Assembly: GCF_003073045.1 (NCBI RefSeq)
Contig: NC_037596.1
Coordinates: 6,653,416-6,717,415 of the forward strand
From: Pomacea canaliculata
Lineage: Eukaryota > Mollusca > Gastropoda > Architaenioglossa > Ampullariidae
Direction: 5' to 3'
DNA: 64,000 nt
Under the pieces are notes generated by a model. It saw only the letters and a program-made list of their open reading frames with translations. It made no database searches and was not told the origin of the DNA. A program made the translations under genes and the position numbers. Positions within the stretch are counted from its first letter, which is position 1. Every line of letters starts with the position of its first letter. Positions 49,601 through 61,242 of this stretch are shown in pieces.

Positions 49601-52600
49601 AAGAAACTATCTTCAAATAGTTAGTTTGCAAAGTTCAAGTTCGATCTTCTTGCCATTATTGCCTTTATTGTTTCTGCTTTAAATCTCAGCATATGTCTTG
49701 TCTATAACTAGAATAAATTCATGTGCATGTCATATAGCCCAAAGTTGAATCAAGAACTAGATTAATCACAACTCGATAAATCTTCATATGAAACTAGCTG
49801 GATTCTTCTTCTCTCTATTTAATGGTCTCTTGACTGGAATAGAAAAAGTAAAATCATTGGTTTTATTTTCTGAGAGCTACAAGACGGGTTAATGTTAAAC
49901 AATTTATTATGAGACAGGAAGGGACATATGTAATTTATTTGTAATCCTTCTGATGCACGCAGAAAAGGATTGGCTAATAAAAAAGGAAGCAACTCCCAAC
50001 AGCGTCCATTTAGGTCTAGTTTTTTAATATATCATCCTTCTTCCAGAGTACTCTTTTAGACGGTCTTGGCGAGGCGAATGTATGTCAAAATGCTGTCCAA
50101 ATATGGAATAATACCTCTTCAATACATACCTATTGAAATGATGGTTACATAATACGATCACTTTAATGTGGCAGGTAAACCTCAAAGCGTTTCAACCACA
50201 GGCATTCAAAAGTTCCAGTTTCGGAACAAAACAGAAGAAAAAAACTTTGATGTTATGGCATACCCAGTACCACACAAATATAGAATCTGGTATGTTGAAC
50301 CAGTGATCACCAACACCAGTGAGCCTTTACAAGAAAATGTCAAAGATTCAGAGATGACTGTCACCTGCAGTGCTTCCGCCGAGCGAAGTTACCTATCCAA
50401 GTGCACTCTGACAATATTCAGTATTATCTATCCTTCAGGCTTTTACAAGGTGCAAATCATCAATGAACACGGCGATGAGAATTTCACATTTGAGATCAGC
50501 TACGGTGAGTGACTAGTTAATGAGGCAAAGGCTTAATATAATTTTCTTTTATTAAGTGGTGAAGTCTCCGTTCATGATCTGTCGTATGATCTACAATTTA
50601 TTCTAGTAACCACTCATGTGCTGCCCAGTAGATTAAATGACAATTTTTTCTGCTCGAGATCCTTTTGAAACGGTTCTGAAAAAATTCGTTTTAAAAAGAT
50701 TTATAAAATTAAAATTGTTTTAAGTATTTTTGAAACACTCGATTCAGTATGACTGAAACAAAACTTTTAAAATGCATACTGTGATTTCTAACATGCCTTA
50801 ACACTCCCTTTAGCACGTATGACTTATTAATTACACCCAGTATCACATCTTTTATAATATCCTATAAGAGCCTTCATGGCATCCTCCTTAATAGACACCA
50901 TACTTCCTTTTCATCAACTCATCCCACTATACAGTTCCAATCAGTTCGAGCTTCGCTTACAATCACAGTCTAAACAGATAAGTAAGTTTTATTTCGGTCA
51001 CCTTGTACACAAGATCGTTTAATTCCACAAATCCAAGCGGTAAGTGTTAACTTCTCAATCACACAATGTAGGAACAAGAGGCCATTTCAACAGGCTGATC
51101 ACTAGACTGACCAAAAAAAAAAAAAAAACACAAAAAAACAAAAAAACAAACCACCAACAAAATAAAACAAAAACCACCACCCCTGGAAAAAACAAACAAA
51201 ATAAGCCGGCTAATTGAAAGGTTTCTTGACACTGCTGTGCTGGTCGACTGGTTGTTACAGACGCTCCTACCTGCACTAGCACTCCAGTTTTTATTCTCGA
51301 CAAACAGGGATTTTATTAGGAGCAGCACCAACACTAAGCAAATGCGTATACGGGAGTGATTACAGGTGGCTATAGTCTATAGCCGGTCGGTGTTAAAACA
51401 CGTTTGATAATGCGATGTTGAAGAAAACTTTGTCGAGGGACATCCGCATATCAAAGATGCTAATAAAGGTAAGATTTTTTCCTGTTAACTACCATAAGTA
51501 TGCGAAAAAGAAGTGGTTTTGTTCTTGAGACACATGGAATAAATAATATTAAATTTAAAACTTATTTGTGATATACCAAGATATTAACGAATATGTAATC
51601 CGTTAGACGTACGATAATATAGTGTTCTCCTGTCACCTGAGACATATTGTGTATAATATTATAGCTAGCTTTAGTTTTTTAAAACCATTTAACTCGATTT
51701 TAATAATTTAACGAATTAGTACGAAAAGACTGTGAAAGCCCTTGACAATAATTATTTTGCCATAAGGAAGGACGAGTTACGTCCCTTGTGCTAGCATTCG
51801 CTCTCTTAATTTTTCTCAATGGTCAGTAAACGAAAAAAAAAAGAAAAAGCACACAAAGAAAATGTATCCACATAAAAGAAATTAAATTAGATGTTTTTAG
51901 CAACACCTGTAGTTGATTTTTTTCTGTTTTATAGTCCTGTTATTTTATTTTCCTCTCTATCTTTTGCTATTTTATCAATTTATGTGCATGATAACACTGT
52001 AGGTGCAAAAGAAATTTCATAGGACTCTTACCGATAGGCGCAGTATACGGAGCCTGGAGATGTGAGTGTTTGAGCCTTGCTAATGCCATGGAATCACGAG
52101 CCTGGAGATGCCATGAAGTATTTAAAGAGTTTTTGTTTTGTGAGTTGTTTAGAATGTATTGATATCCTGGAATGTTTGCCCCAGGGAAGTAGAGGTCGCT
52201 CGTCCCCAGACACAGTGCCATATTGTGGATAACGTTTGACCCCAGGTGGAAAGGTCAGTTGTGTGTGTAATAGATCTTAAATAGTAGTAAGGATTAACTG
52301 GTGCATCTTGACTAAAAATTATTTTTCATTTTTATTAATTTAAATTACTAAATGTTTACAGGCCGACAAAAGAGACTGAGTTGTTTGTGAAGAAAAGTGC
52401 TCTCAAATGTTTAAGTGTCAAAGTAAAACAAACAATATTTAAATAAATAAAACAAACAGAACAGAAAATGTGACAGTGGATACGGCTTTGTCAGCACTAT
52501 CTACTCCTCACATATTAGTCCGTAATTTACTTCTGTAAAAGAAAATTTATTTATAAGATTTCAGACGATGATTTTATCTCATACATAACTGGTTTAACTT

Positions 52601-53600
52601 TGGAAATTTGGCTAAAACTTGTGAATAATTTTAATTGTGCCTAAAAATTTTAGGCTTCCAGAAAAAAAGGTCAAATTAGGGTGTCGAAAAACAGGCGTAT
52701 GCTTTAGTGCGAAAAATATTTCAGTCGATTCATTAACAGACTTGGAAGCAAGACCTCGTAGGCTCCTGTACCATTGCTTTAAATCAGACCCACTGCTCAA
52801 AGAATATACATGTCCCACAAAATAAAGAAACCACTCTTAAGGTGATTATGGTAAACAGGGAGAGAGAGAAATGCGTTACAAACTTTTAAAAGCCTTGTTT
52901 ATGTCACATTAGCTAAGCATGTCCAAAAATTGTTCAGAATATTGCACTTCGAAAAGTTCTGATAAGCAAAGCTACACATGCCATACTATTTCTCCAATCA
53001 ACACCTAAAACAAGATTAAACAAACTCTAGGATATAATTAATAAATCATCAAAGAACATAAAAAGGGAGAAACTCGACAAAAGTGCGATTCGCGCATAGC
53101 CGTGTGTGTGACATTGAAAAAGAGAGTTAGAAAGAATGAGAAAGAAAGTTGTTGCTTAAGGCTTCTACACATGAAGAACTCAAAACGCATTTTCTTCAAA
53201 ATATCTGTCTTCTCCCTGTTTAATTTTTGACCTACAAGTTGACAAAAACTGTCTGAATCTGTCAGCATCAGAAGCTGTAGAGTGTCGGACGACAGAATGA
53301 GAGACGCAGAAAGGACGAGATAATGAGAATGAGAGGACGGAATTTTTTTCACTTTGACTATTTTCCATTCATCATATAATATTTACTTATTATTTGTTTA
53401 ATCCGTCTTACGAATCGAAGGTATGTCTAACCAAAATAGAATCTTTGTTCAATGCAGGTTTCACAGAAACCACGAGGTTCATCACAGTCCTACCATCTCG
53501 TGCCACACGAAGACAGTTAAGTGAACACAGACCAGTTTACAGAGGCTCTAGTTGTCCTGAGGCCACAAAAATGTCTCCGGAAAAAGGAGCATTTAGCTAA
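44470..53600 (+). CDS. Gene D: multi-Ig extracellular protein with ISLSPC N-terminal domain
   Basis: Seven exons are well supported: 44470-44521 (signal, MKTVWMFLLLLWPSLVK), 45207-45551 (ISLSPC domain), 47403-47530 plus 47976-48168 (one Ig-like domain split by a phase-0 intron), 48811-49113, 49304-49585 and 50175-50504 (three Ig-like domains). All outer junctions are phase 1 and the frame stays open throughout. A possible last exon, 53458-53600, is in phase and ends with a stop followed by AATAAA at 53621, but encodes a basic, non-hydrophobic tail; if correct, the protein is secreted. No TM exon was found, so a membrane form remains possible. The architecture resembles mollusc multi-Ig surface proteins of the kind often labelled CD22-like. 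A cell-recognition or immune role is inference. Confidence 0.72.
45207..45551 (+). CDS. Gene D exon 2: ISLSPC-type cysteine domain
   Basis: 115 residues from ISLSPCGSDNVQE to RCGLNYV, phase 1-1, 345 nt. Cysteines: SPC, then 17 residues, HFIC; AVCDENC; LEC; RCG. Sequons include ENCT, NNT and NGS. Homologous to A0 exon 2 along its whole length, with three more residues. Confidence 0.87.
45745..46490 (-). mobile_element. 5'-truncated non-LTR retrotransposon (LINE), 3' end, antisense in gene D intron
   Basis: The minus strand frame 46482-45775 is open for 235 residues. It covers the end of the RT palm and the region after it: KSKVMIIST, FKYLGATLTRDG, LYGCETWTL, RKLLRISYREHKTNEYVR, RRKLAWFGHV, IKEWTEREMPDLL. 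These are hallmark blocks of LINE RT C-termini. The 3' end runs into short repeats (CTGACCTGACCCGACCTGACC region, 45752-45780). The 5' part is missing. No internal stop, so the insertion is fairly young. Confidence 0.85.
46594..46930. repeat. TAA microsatellite joined to a TATAGCGCTTTACA repeat
   Basis: About 30 TAA units (46598-46680) switch to TTA, then TTTTTATAGCGCTTTACAAA and about 200 bp of repeat-like sequence. The TATAGCGC(T/C)TT motif next to ATA-rich runs is common at the ends of invertebrate repeats. It lies in gene D's second intron. Confidence 0.75.
47403..47530 (+). CDS. Gene D exon 3: first half of a split Ig-like domain
   Basis: Starts DPPKNVTCTAANVSW and ends LLYRKDK. Phase 1 acceptor (after TACACAG), phase 0 donor AAG/GTAAAA. 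Has NVT, NVS and NVS sequons and three cysteines. Confidence 0.75.
47976..48168 (+). CDS. Gene D exon 4: second half of the split Ig-like domain
   Basis: Phase 0 acceptor (CAAAG), phase 1 donor (GTTG/GTGAGA). Encodes NKTLENVSMVTSP to DKWFTVG, with a GSCQFNTTL strand and EEGLYGFLV. Exons 3 and 4 sum to 321 nt, a multiple of three, and together are the length of one Ig or fibronectin-like domain. Confidence 0.75.
48811..49113 (+). CDS. Gene D exon 5: Ig-like domain
   Basis: Phase 1-1, 303 nt. Reads QPKSPTVSCSPYPYVLENTN, VICTC, LRWIIANLT and WLRCDVIWG, the C-W-C layout of an Ig fold. Acceptor GTGTTTAG; donor GTAAGA. An upstream AG at 48789-48790 is an alternative but breaks the frame. Confidence 0.78.
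49304..49585 (+). CDS. Gene D exon 6: I-set-like Ig domain
   Basis: Phase 1-1, 282 nt. VTVMEGDKVQFRCESDGRP followed by DTATYSCAAKNEFSRH is a textbook I-set pattern (E-G-D...F-x-C...P...D-x-A-x-Y-x-C-x-A-x-N). The usual core Trp is replaced by SIY. Acceptor TACTTCCAG, donor GTGAGT. Confidence 0.88.
50175..50504 (+). CDS. Gene D exon 7: Ig-like domain, membrane-proximal
   Basis: Phase 1-1, 330 nt. Reads FDVMAYPVPHKYRIWYV, MTVTCSASAERSYLSKCTL, GFYKVQIINEHGDENFTFEI. The YKVQIINEHG block matches the F-strand end of Ig domains (Y-x-x-x-x-x-N-x-x-G). Acceptor ATGTGGCAG, donor GTGAGT. Confidence 0.82.
51720..52330. repeat. Dispersed repeat, partner of 24.1-25.6 kb
   Basis: Starts at GAAAGCCCTTGACAATA, holds GACGAGTTACGTCCC, CACTGTAGGTGCAAAAG, AGGCGCAGTATACGGAGCC and GTGAGTTGTTTAGAATG. 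Compact and continuous here; the same pieces occur at 24.1-25.6 kb in the other order. Confidence 0.55.
53458..53600 (+). CDS. Possible last exon of gene D
   Basis: The acceptor AATGCAG fits the phase left by exon 7. The exon gives FTETTRFITVLPSRATRRQL, continues Arg/Ser-rich and stops at 53600. AATAAA follows at 53621. There is no hydrophobic segment. It is supported only by phase and signals, not by homology. Confidence 0.35.
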
Positions 53601-54324
53601 AATGCAGACCTTTTAGTCGCAATAAACCTATGACGGTCTTTTATACCCACCTTGAAAAGGTTTCACTGACATAAAAAGATTTACACGAAGGTGTGGTAGA
53701 GAGAGAGAGAGTGGGGGGTGATTATGTGTATTAGAGTGAGGTATGTTTAAAAATAAACAAAATATTTAAGTGAGTCTACTTAGGTTCCTTGACTGGGCGT
53801 TACTCAAGAGAAAAAGAGAAAACTATTCTGAGCTACATTGTGTGAGTGACCGAGACTGGAAGGAATAGATAGATAAATAGACACGTTAGTGAATTTACTA
53901 TTAAAGCAATCTATCATTGCAGACTAATAGTCAGTACTAGAGTATATCCACCTACGATCTTCTCTGGAGCGAGAGACTGTATTCAATCCTTCCTAAACAA
54001 ATACCATAAGCTGTTGATCATCCAAGGAGCCGGTGAGGCCAAGAATTGTCCTTTCTTCATGCATATCCTTCTCTTAAGTGGAGAGACCTCGAAGGTTCCT
54101 TTTATCTTGTAACAAAACAACATGAAAAACGTTAGTCTGTCATCAATCATCCTGTCAGGCGTGTACATGGTTTTTTTGTATAATTGCTGGTTTTATTATT
54201 ATTTATTACTGTCACACCTAGGTAATTTATCAAATTGTTTTGGTTGTATGGCCAGGAGAACTAACCTATGATGAAGTTAAAGCCATAACCCTATTCACCC
54301 CCTTCTCCTCATCAAAAAATGTAA

Positions 54325-57300
54325 ATCGTGTGTGTGTGTGTGTGATCGTGCGTTTGTTTACTGATCTCTGGACTTAACTTTTTCCTTTTTATGGGTTTAA
54401 CTTTCATTAAAATTGAACTTGGTTCGTCTTTTCTAAAATAGTATTAAAGCGTTTTTTTGTGTTGAGTTTGAGTGTTACTCAAGATCACAAAGTAGTCTGT
54501 AGAGATTGTGAAACTAGTGTCGTTAGGTGTGAACACGAACTCAAAATACCTTGAAATGTATTAGGCTCTCTCTGTCCCAGTCTCTCTATCTCTATCACAC
54601 ACACAATGTAAAACCGACTTTAAAAGAACATTTTACTGTGATTACCTCTGGGGTAACTATTTTATCATTTGTCGATGGATGTGTCCACTGAGAAGTAATT
54701 TAACTAGTAACTAATTCTGTAATGGGTGATTGAATGGACATGTGCGTTGTTCAATCGGTAAATGCTCGAATCAATCGTTGACAGAAAACAGTTATTAGCA
54801 GGACCTTTCTTCATACGGTTTGATAAATTATAGGTTTGGCTAGGACTCTTCAGAATACAACATGAATACAACATGTTAGCACTACCTCCTCGTAGCAAAC
54901 TTACCCTGTGAAGGTTAACATCTGGGTGACCGTACGACATGAGTACAGGTACACCAGTAATAAGGCGTTTACTTCATAGGCTTCTCCTTGCCTGTATTAA
55001 ATTGCTTAAGTCTGAATTTCCTCTCACTATCTTCCTTAACCTCTTAGTCTTTTATCCTTTCCGTCCCACGTGTAAATCTGATACAGCCTGGACTACAGGG
55101 CCACAGAGTTTGAAGTTCATGTCCTCTGTACTGTCAACGTTAAAAGCGTTTTTTTTCATAGTTCGTGGAGATTATTTCTTCTACCGTGTTTTACCGAAGA
55201 AAGACTGGGGCTTACATTTTTGTCGAAAAGAGGTATTAGGGCTTTCTTTAGGGGATGTCTAACTTTTTCAAGTACACAAATTTACATTTATTCTAAAACA
55301 TTCATATAATCTTCTTCTGAAATATTGTCACCACTCATACCGTTACTTATTTACATATTATTATTTTTCTTTACAGGTCAATATTTCCGCCGTGTGTTTC
55401 AACGAGAACAAAATCAGTTCATCTGGGTAACGATCTTCACAAGGGCTTTTATGTAGGGTTAGGCTTGTATCACGAGCGTTCCGTTACTCCTTATTTGGGA
55501 TTGAGCCTTATTTTTGGAGAAACACGGTAGTCTATGGTCCTGTGATGCCACAGACATCTCGGTGTGTGTTAAGCTGATTATAACACCACAGCTACATGAA
55601 GTCGACGCTTATGCGGAACTAAACCAAAAGAAATGGAGACTTGGAGTGTGTTGCTGATCTTAGCTTCAATTCCATTAAGTAAGTGTCTTTTAGGTTTTGT
55701 CTGCTTCATTGTTAACGATTCTTTCCTATGTACTCGCATACAAGGGGTGTGCTAGCGAATGTGTGTGGGTGAGAGAGAGAGAAACAAAGAGAGAGATGTA
55801 CACTTTTGCGAAAACCAATCTTTCCAGGTAAGAGAAGGGTATGGCAGCTTCGAGTCTAACGACTCGTCCTGTTGTCTAAGGATGCTGCTGTCTCTCTCCA
55901 GTGACAGCCAGGTATTCTCAGGTTGTAAACAGCGCAGCACCGTTAAGTCTCTTCCACCCGTTTCTCCGTCTTGGACACTGATGGCTCTCGCTCCTGGATG
56001 ATACCAACCCTGCCTTGTGGGGAAGCAGCTAACAAGGATGCTGTGCCATGTATGGCTACCGAGGATGTGCATGGCTGCTGTGATGCCAAGTTTGCGGTGC
56101 ATTGTTTCTCAGGTTCATCCTGGCTTTATTATAGAGACAATACCTGGCAAACTTTCCTGTCAACTGCTATCTTGGCCTTTGCACTCTTGTGACAACCCGC
56201 TAGCAGTGTCGGTGTGTTGAGGTGCACTCCAATCTTTTGCCTTTTCTACGTTAACTAATGTCCCCATCCTTAGAAAAGGGCGATTGGATGTGAAAGGGCC
56301 TCCACCAGCAGTTTGTCAAGGGAAATAATAGATACTAAATCCACATACTGCCATCCTAATTTTTGTCAAGGAAAGCCTTAATGAGTTGTCCGTTGCAATG
56401 GTAGTTCCAGTAGCATTTTCCCTCATCACTATTGGTTTATTTTTTGAGGGTTACGGGGAGCAATACCTCGGAGATGAAAATAGAGAGAAAATGTAAATAT
56501 ATGATGAGATTCGTCAGTGCTACATTACTTCAAACAATTCAATCGAAAAAGCTCGAACGTGTTATTCTTGTTTTAAAACATATATGCTTTTTGCCGGTTG
56601 ATTTGACCATCTACCCACTTGACCAAGTCTTTGACGACGCACAAGTGTAACTTGACCAAAGATATTGTATTTCAGTGCCTTTCGTTCGATCATGACCATC
56701 AATTAGTCGATTCCTTCACAACCCAAAATCGACATGATCACAGCACTGAGTAGATGTGCCCAGGATATGAGTTTTGTCTGAAAGGCCCAAGATTAACCAA
56801 TGCAAAAAAAGCATAAATATCTCTAATACATGGTTCATTACCGGCACACAACTGTGTCCAACTTCTCTCTGTTCAGTCTGCTCAGCTCCACTCCCTTCTC
56901 CTCAGTGAAATCAAACACAAAACCACTTTTCAATAACTGCTTAATTTGGGGTCTCTTGTCCCAAGTAACTTAGTTGCACCACCACCGCATTGGTTATTAC
57001 GGATTATAGACTTCTATATAAATCTTTCATTGGAAAGCAGCAACAGTGCATGTGAACCAATGATAACAAATTTTTGTCACATTTATCATGATGTTGTAAA
57101 CTCTTATGCAGGAAGTTGTCAAATTTGGCTTAAATGTTTGGTGATTTTAAGTGGTGCTTATCTTCTGCGACAATGTGAGGATGCTGTGCTGTATAGTTTC
57201 ATACTTCAAATTTTTATTCTTTACCGTACATAGAGTATATCTAAATGTGTATTATGTAACCCCATAGCGTGACCTTAACTACAAACTTTTCATGTTTTAT

Positions 57301-57895
57301 TGCTTGCAGCTTGGGAGATAGGTGAGGCGCTGAAATGTCCAGAGGTCTTCACTGACGGTATAAACATCATTACCTGCGAAATCAACCAAACAGCCATCGA
57401 CAATGCTGGTTGCGTTTTCTTGCAGAGCTCAGTAACATTTGATCTTACAGTGGACGACAGTAGACGCGTTTTATGTTACTCTGCTTACATGAATCTAGAT
57501 AGCTGCTCTGGAAAACAGAATAAAGAGCAATGTTGGTGTGATCATAAAGATGGAGAGATCTTAGTTTATAAATTTTCTTTCCACTTCAACCGCACCATAC
57601 ACAACAATGCACAACTGGAATGTCAACTTTGCATTGCACCTTCAAATCATCTTGCCAGTACAGCCACTGGCAGCTGCAAAAATCTTAAAGGTAGTTTCTC
57701 ATGATGATGATGATTCATCTTTTAAACCTATTACTCTTAAAATTCATGAGGACGGTACAGAATAATGTAACCATGGTTCATAAATTCTCTGAAGTTTAGG
57801 TAATCCAACAGAAACTACTTTGTGTAAATCAGTTTGGCAGAGAATGAGAAACATTGTGAGTTTGTTGGCCACATTTAAAGACAGAATTCTACCAA
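54325..57895. repeat. Tandem duplication, left copy (contains gene E start)
   Basis: Matches 60420-63650 in order and orientation from the TGTGTGTGATCGTGCGTTTG block to AAAGACAGAATTCTACCAAT. The left copy has about 470 bp (55100-55570) missing from the right one. By eye the introns are over 90% identical. Confidence 0.88.
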
Positions 57896-58687
57896 TTTTT
57901 AATAGTTCTTTAAGGGTCTAGCAAATCTAAGCGAGAGAGACTTCGAAAGCCGTGTTCTAGCTCCGACCTTCGACTTTTCGGGATAGCGAGTGCGCATGTG
58001 GGTGATACCAAGCAAACACGCAAGATTCGGCCAAGCTTGGGAAAATCTTGTAACATTGGTTTGCCCATAGCCAATCATCCGCCCCGCAAGCACCAACGTT
58101 TACGGTGCGCACGCAGCGCTATCGTTCATTTAGCTGCGATTGAGAAATTGGCAAAAGACTGGCGGACCAGTTACCGGCCAACATTCGTGATACAAAAAGG
58201 GGCACTAAGTTTAAGCCAAGTTCGTGACATGAATGATTGATGACTATCAAGACACGTTTTACAAAGTATAGAGATATACTATCAAGAACGCTCACTCGTG
58301 CAATCCTTCACTGACATGAATGATTTATGACTATCAAGACACGTTTTACAAAGCGCGTATTTGTAATTATTTTGTAGATTGCTTAATAACATATAAATAT
58401 ATTTTATACTTAATGGCTATCACAGTCTCAAAAAATGTAAAGTATATACACTTGTAGATATGTTATCAAGCACGGTCACTCGTGGAACCCTTATAAATTC
58501 GCACGTGTTTTGGACACCGCCATATTTATATATAAAATAGAGCGAAATCAGAGTTACACTCAATGTGATTTTCATTGTTTTTTCAGGAAAGATCTTCACG
58601 CTTCTTCAAAAGTTGTCAAACTACAAGTACACACAATTTAAAATTTTAATATTCATCGACCAGCATCTGAAAATTTATCAAAGATGA
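55633..58687 (+). CDS. Gene E: ten-Cys domain protein
   Basis: Signal exon 55633-55678: METWSVLLILASIPL, donor TTAA/GTAAGT, phase 1. Domain exon 57310-57690 (381 nt, acceptor TTGCTTGCAG, phase 1-1) encodes WEIGEALKCPEVF to SCKNLK. Spacing is standard except eight residues before the CWC block. Sequons NQTA and NRTI. A tentative last exon, 58587-58687, fits the phase (acceptor TTGTTTTTTCAG) and gives a short tail ending in a stop, with ATTAAA soon after; it has no membrane span, so E would be secreted. That last exon is uncertain (about 0.3), since a TM exon may lie elsewhere. Gene E is the left member of a tandem pair with gene F. Confidence 0.65.
57310..57690 (+). CDS. Gene E exon 2: ten-Cys domain
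   Basis: 127 residues with all ten cysteines (gaps 12, 11, 20, 9, 8, 1, 27, 2, 14). The part between the third and fifth Cys differs strongly from gene F, while both ends are nearly the same. Confidence 0.88.
57896..58360. repeat. GC-rich block and 39-bp direct repeat beyond the duplication edge
   Basis: Immediately after homology with the gene F side stops. CATGAATGATT(G/T)ATGACT and the following 22 bases occur at 58229-58268 and 58316-58354 with one mismatch. 57900-58210 is richer in GC and absent from the F copy. The class is unknown. Confidence 0.6.
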
Positions 58688-59308
58688 GCGATTCCTAATT
58701 AAACTGTGTAAAAGAAATTGCTCTAGGGAGATGCAGTAAAATCTGCCCTACACATGTAGCATAAGTTAGCGAAATTGGAATCCCTAAAGACATTCAAAAT
58801 GAAAACTACGTTCAAATGAACATAAACAAGTGTCTATTTAAAAATTATTGTAACAAAATTATGTACATTTATTTTCCTTTTTTTTGTGTTGGGTTCACAC
58901 ATGCAATTTTAGTTACTTTTAGGTTCATCAGTGCATCTGATTCAATACACCAAACAAATACATTTTTTATTATTCAGTTTTTCAAAGCAGAATTTGAGTC
59001 TATGTGAGTGTATATATGTGTACATTGTTTTCATTTTCAATCACTAAACCCAAATGCAAGCAAACCAGAGTGTGATTTTTTCTTATACTTTATGCTCCAT
59101 TTCCAGTGATTTTCGTTGATTGCTCGTGTTATTCTTTAAGACTAATCCGGGAAAGAAGCTTCATTTCAGTTGCACTAACGACGAAACCTTCGAGGCTGAG
59201 CGTCACATCCGGTGAGCTGTCACACGCCTGTCTCCACTGTCGTCGTCAAGACAACAAAGAAAGCAAACACACAACCTACTCACTTTGCTGAAACAGCAGA
59301 CGAGAGGG

Positions 59309-59393
59309 ATGAGGCAAGGAGAGACGGTCCTAAAGGTGACAATGATAACGACCATTGCATTCACAAGCTGTGCCATTCATCTGAACTTTGACA
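59309..59393 (+). CDS. Possible signal-peptide exon of a further gene
   Basis: ATG at 59309 opens 28 codons with a hydrophobic run (VTMITTIAFTSCAI), then an in-phase donor GACA/GTAAAT (phase 1), the pattern used by every gene in the cluster. No matching domain exon follows before gene F, so it may be chance or a remnant. Confidence 0.25.
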
Positions 59394-59924
59394 GTAAATT
59401 CCATGTTTGCAAGTTTTGTAATGTTGTTTTATAAATGTGAGCTGAATATGTCATGTCAAAGTACTCAAGAAGAGTTATTAAATGCAATGAAAATTAATAG
59501 TGGTCATCGTTCTCTCTGCTACAACAGTTTTCATTGTCAGCGTGTATTATAGAAATAACACAGATAAAACAGGGGACGCAACTGTATTTAGTAATGTCGA
59601 TGTGTGGCGCTCTACAATAATTATGAGTTATCGTGTCATTAGAATTTATCAGTGACATTGCTGTGAGTTGCGGCAGGTGTTGATATTTGCACTGTGCATG
59701 TGTGTAACCTGGGACACATGACATAATACAGGTGACATGCAGTGGACAGAGTCTGGCAGTCCAGTGGCTGCAGTCGCTACAATGTCATCAGATTTATATT
59801 TTATCAACCTCTTTAATGAAGGGAAGTCACTGTGGATTAATTGCTAAAAGGGTGGGAGTAAGTGGACAGAAATTGTCTAGAGAAGCTTTTATCTTTTTAA
59901 CAGACGGAACCACTCTCACATGCT

Positions 59925-59990
59925 TTTCCTCCCTCCCTCCCTCCCTCCCTCCCTCCCTCCCCCGCTCTGTGTGTGTGTGTGTGTGGGGGG
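59925..59990. repeat. (CTCC)n and (TG)n microsatellite
   Basis: CTCC units from 59930 to 59960, then CTCTGTGTGTGTGTGTGTG and a G run. Confidence 0.9.
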
Positions 59991-60189
59991 GATCTTTAAC
60001 AAAGATGACAATTAAAAAAATTAATTAAACTTAAAAATGCCTGAAACACACCAATAAAATAAAACAAAATAAAAATAAAGAAAAAATGTACAGTTTTTCT
60101 TTAATTAAGACATAGCACAGAAAACAAAGATGTCTAACAACGCATAGTCGTGTCCTTTGCGACATTCAAAACATGTTTGACGGCCACCA

Positions 60190-60370
60190 ACATGTGATAT
60201 CATAACAGTGGGGCTGGATAGGACACACCCTGCGCAAAGCAGCTGACACCATTGCCAGGCAGGCACTTGACTGGAACCCTGAGGGGAAGAGGAGAGTTGG
60301 GAGACCGAAGCAGACTTGGAAAAAAAATGAGAGTGAGGCAAAGGACATCAGAACCACAAAGACCAACTGA
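60190..60370 (+). mobile_element. LINE 3'-terminal fragment
   Basis: The plus strand reads [20 protein letters not shown], then [19 protein letters not shown], the conserved C-terminal block of a LINE reverse transcriptase. Only this end is present. It abuts the left edge of the F-side duplication (60420). Confidence 0.75.
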
Positions 60371-61242
60371 GGGCAGCTGTCCAAAGTGTACTCATTATTA
60401 TTGTTTTCAGGCTGCGGACTCTGTGTGTGTGTGTGATCGTGCGTTTGCTTACTGTTCTCTGGACTTCCCTTTTCCCTTTCGATGGCTTTAACTTCCCTTA
60501 AAATTGAATTTGGCTCGTCTTTTCTTAGAGAGTATTGAATCATTTTCCGTGTTGACTTTGAAAGTGCGACTCAAGATCACAAAGTAGTCTGTAGAGATTG
60601 TGAAACTAGTGTCGTTAGGTGTAAACACGAACTCAAACTACATTGAACTGTATTAGGCTCTCTCTGTCATAGTCCCCCTATCTCTCTCTCTCACAATGTA
60701 AAACTGACTTTAAAATAACATTTTACTGTGATCACCTCTGGGGTAACTATTTTATCATTTGTGGATGGGCGTGTCCACTGAGAAGTAATTCAACTAGTAA
60801 CTAATTCTGTAATGGGTGATTGAATTGACATGTGCGTTATTCAATTAGTAAATACTCAAACCAATCGGTGACAGAAAACAGTTATTAGCAAGACCCTTTT
60901 TTTCACATTTTTGATAAATTATAGGTTTGACTAGGCCTCTTCAGAATACGACATGAATACAACATGTTAGCACTACCTCCTCGTAGCAAACTTACCCAGC
61001 CTGTGAAGGTTAACATCTGGGTAAACGTGCGACATGAATACAGCTACACCAGTAATAAAGCCTTGACTTTATATGGGCACTTTGCCTGTCTGAATTGTTA
61101 ATTGGCTATCACTAACTTCCTTGTCGCTAAGTCTTTTTATCTTTTCCGTCCATGCGTAACTCAGTCTGGACCACACGAGCTTTGCAGCTCTAACACTACA
61201 GCTACAGGAAGTCGACGCTTATGTGAAACTAAAATAAAAGCA

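Noticed and set aside
56946-57233. ORF in the gene E intron, partly open also in gene F (62791-63006)
   Set aside because: Conserved only because the introns are recent duplicates; no splice sites or protein features.
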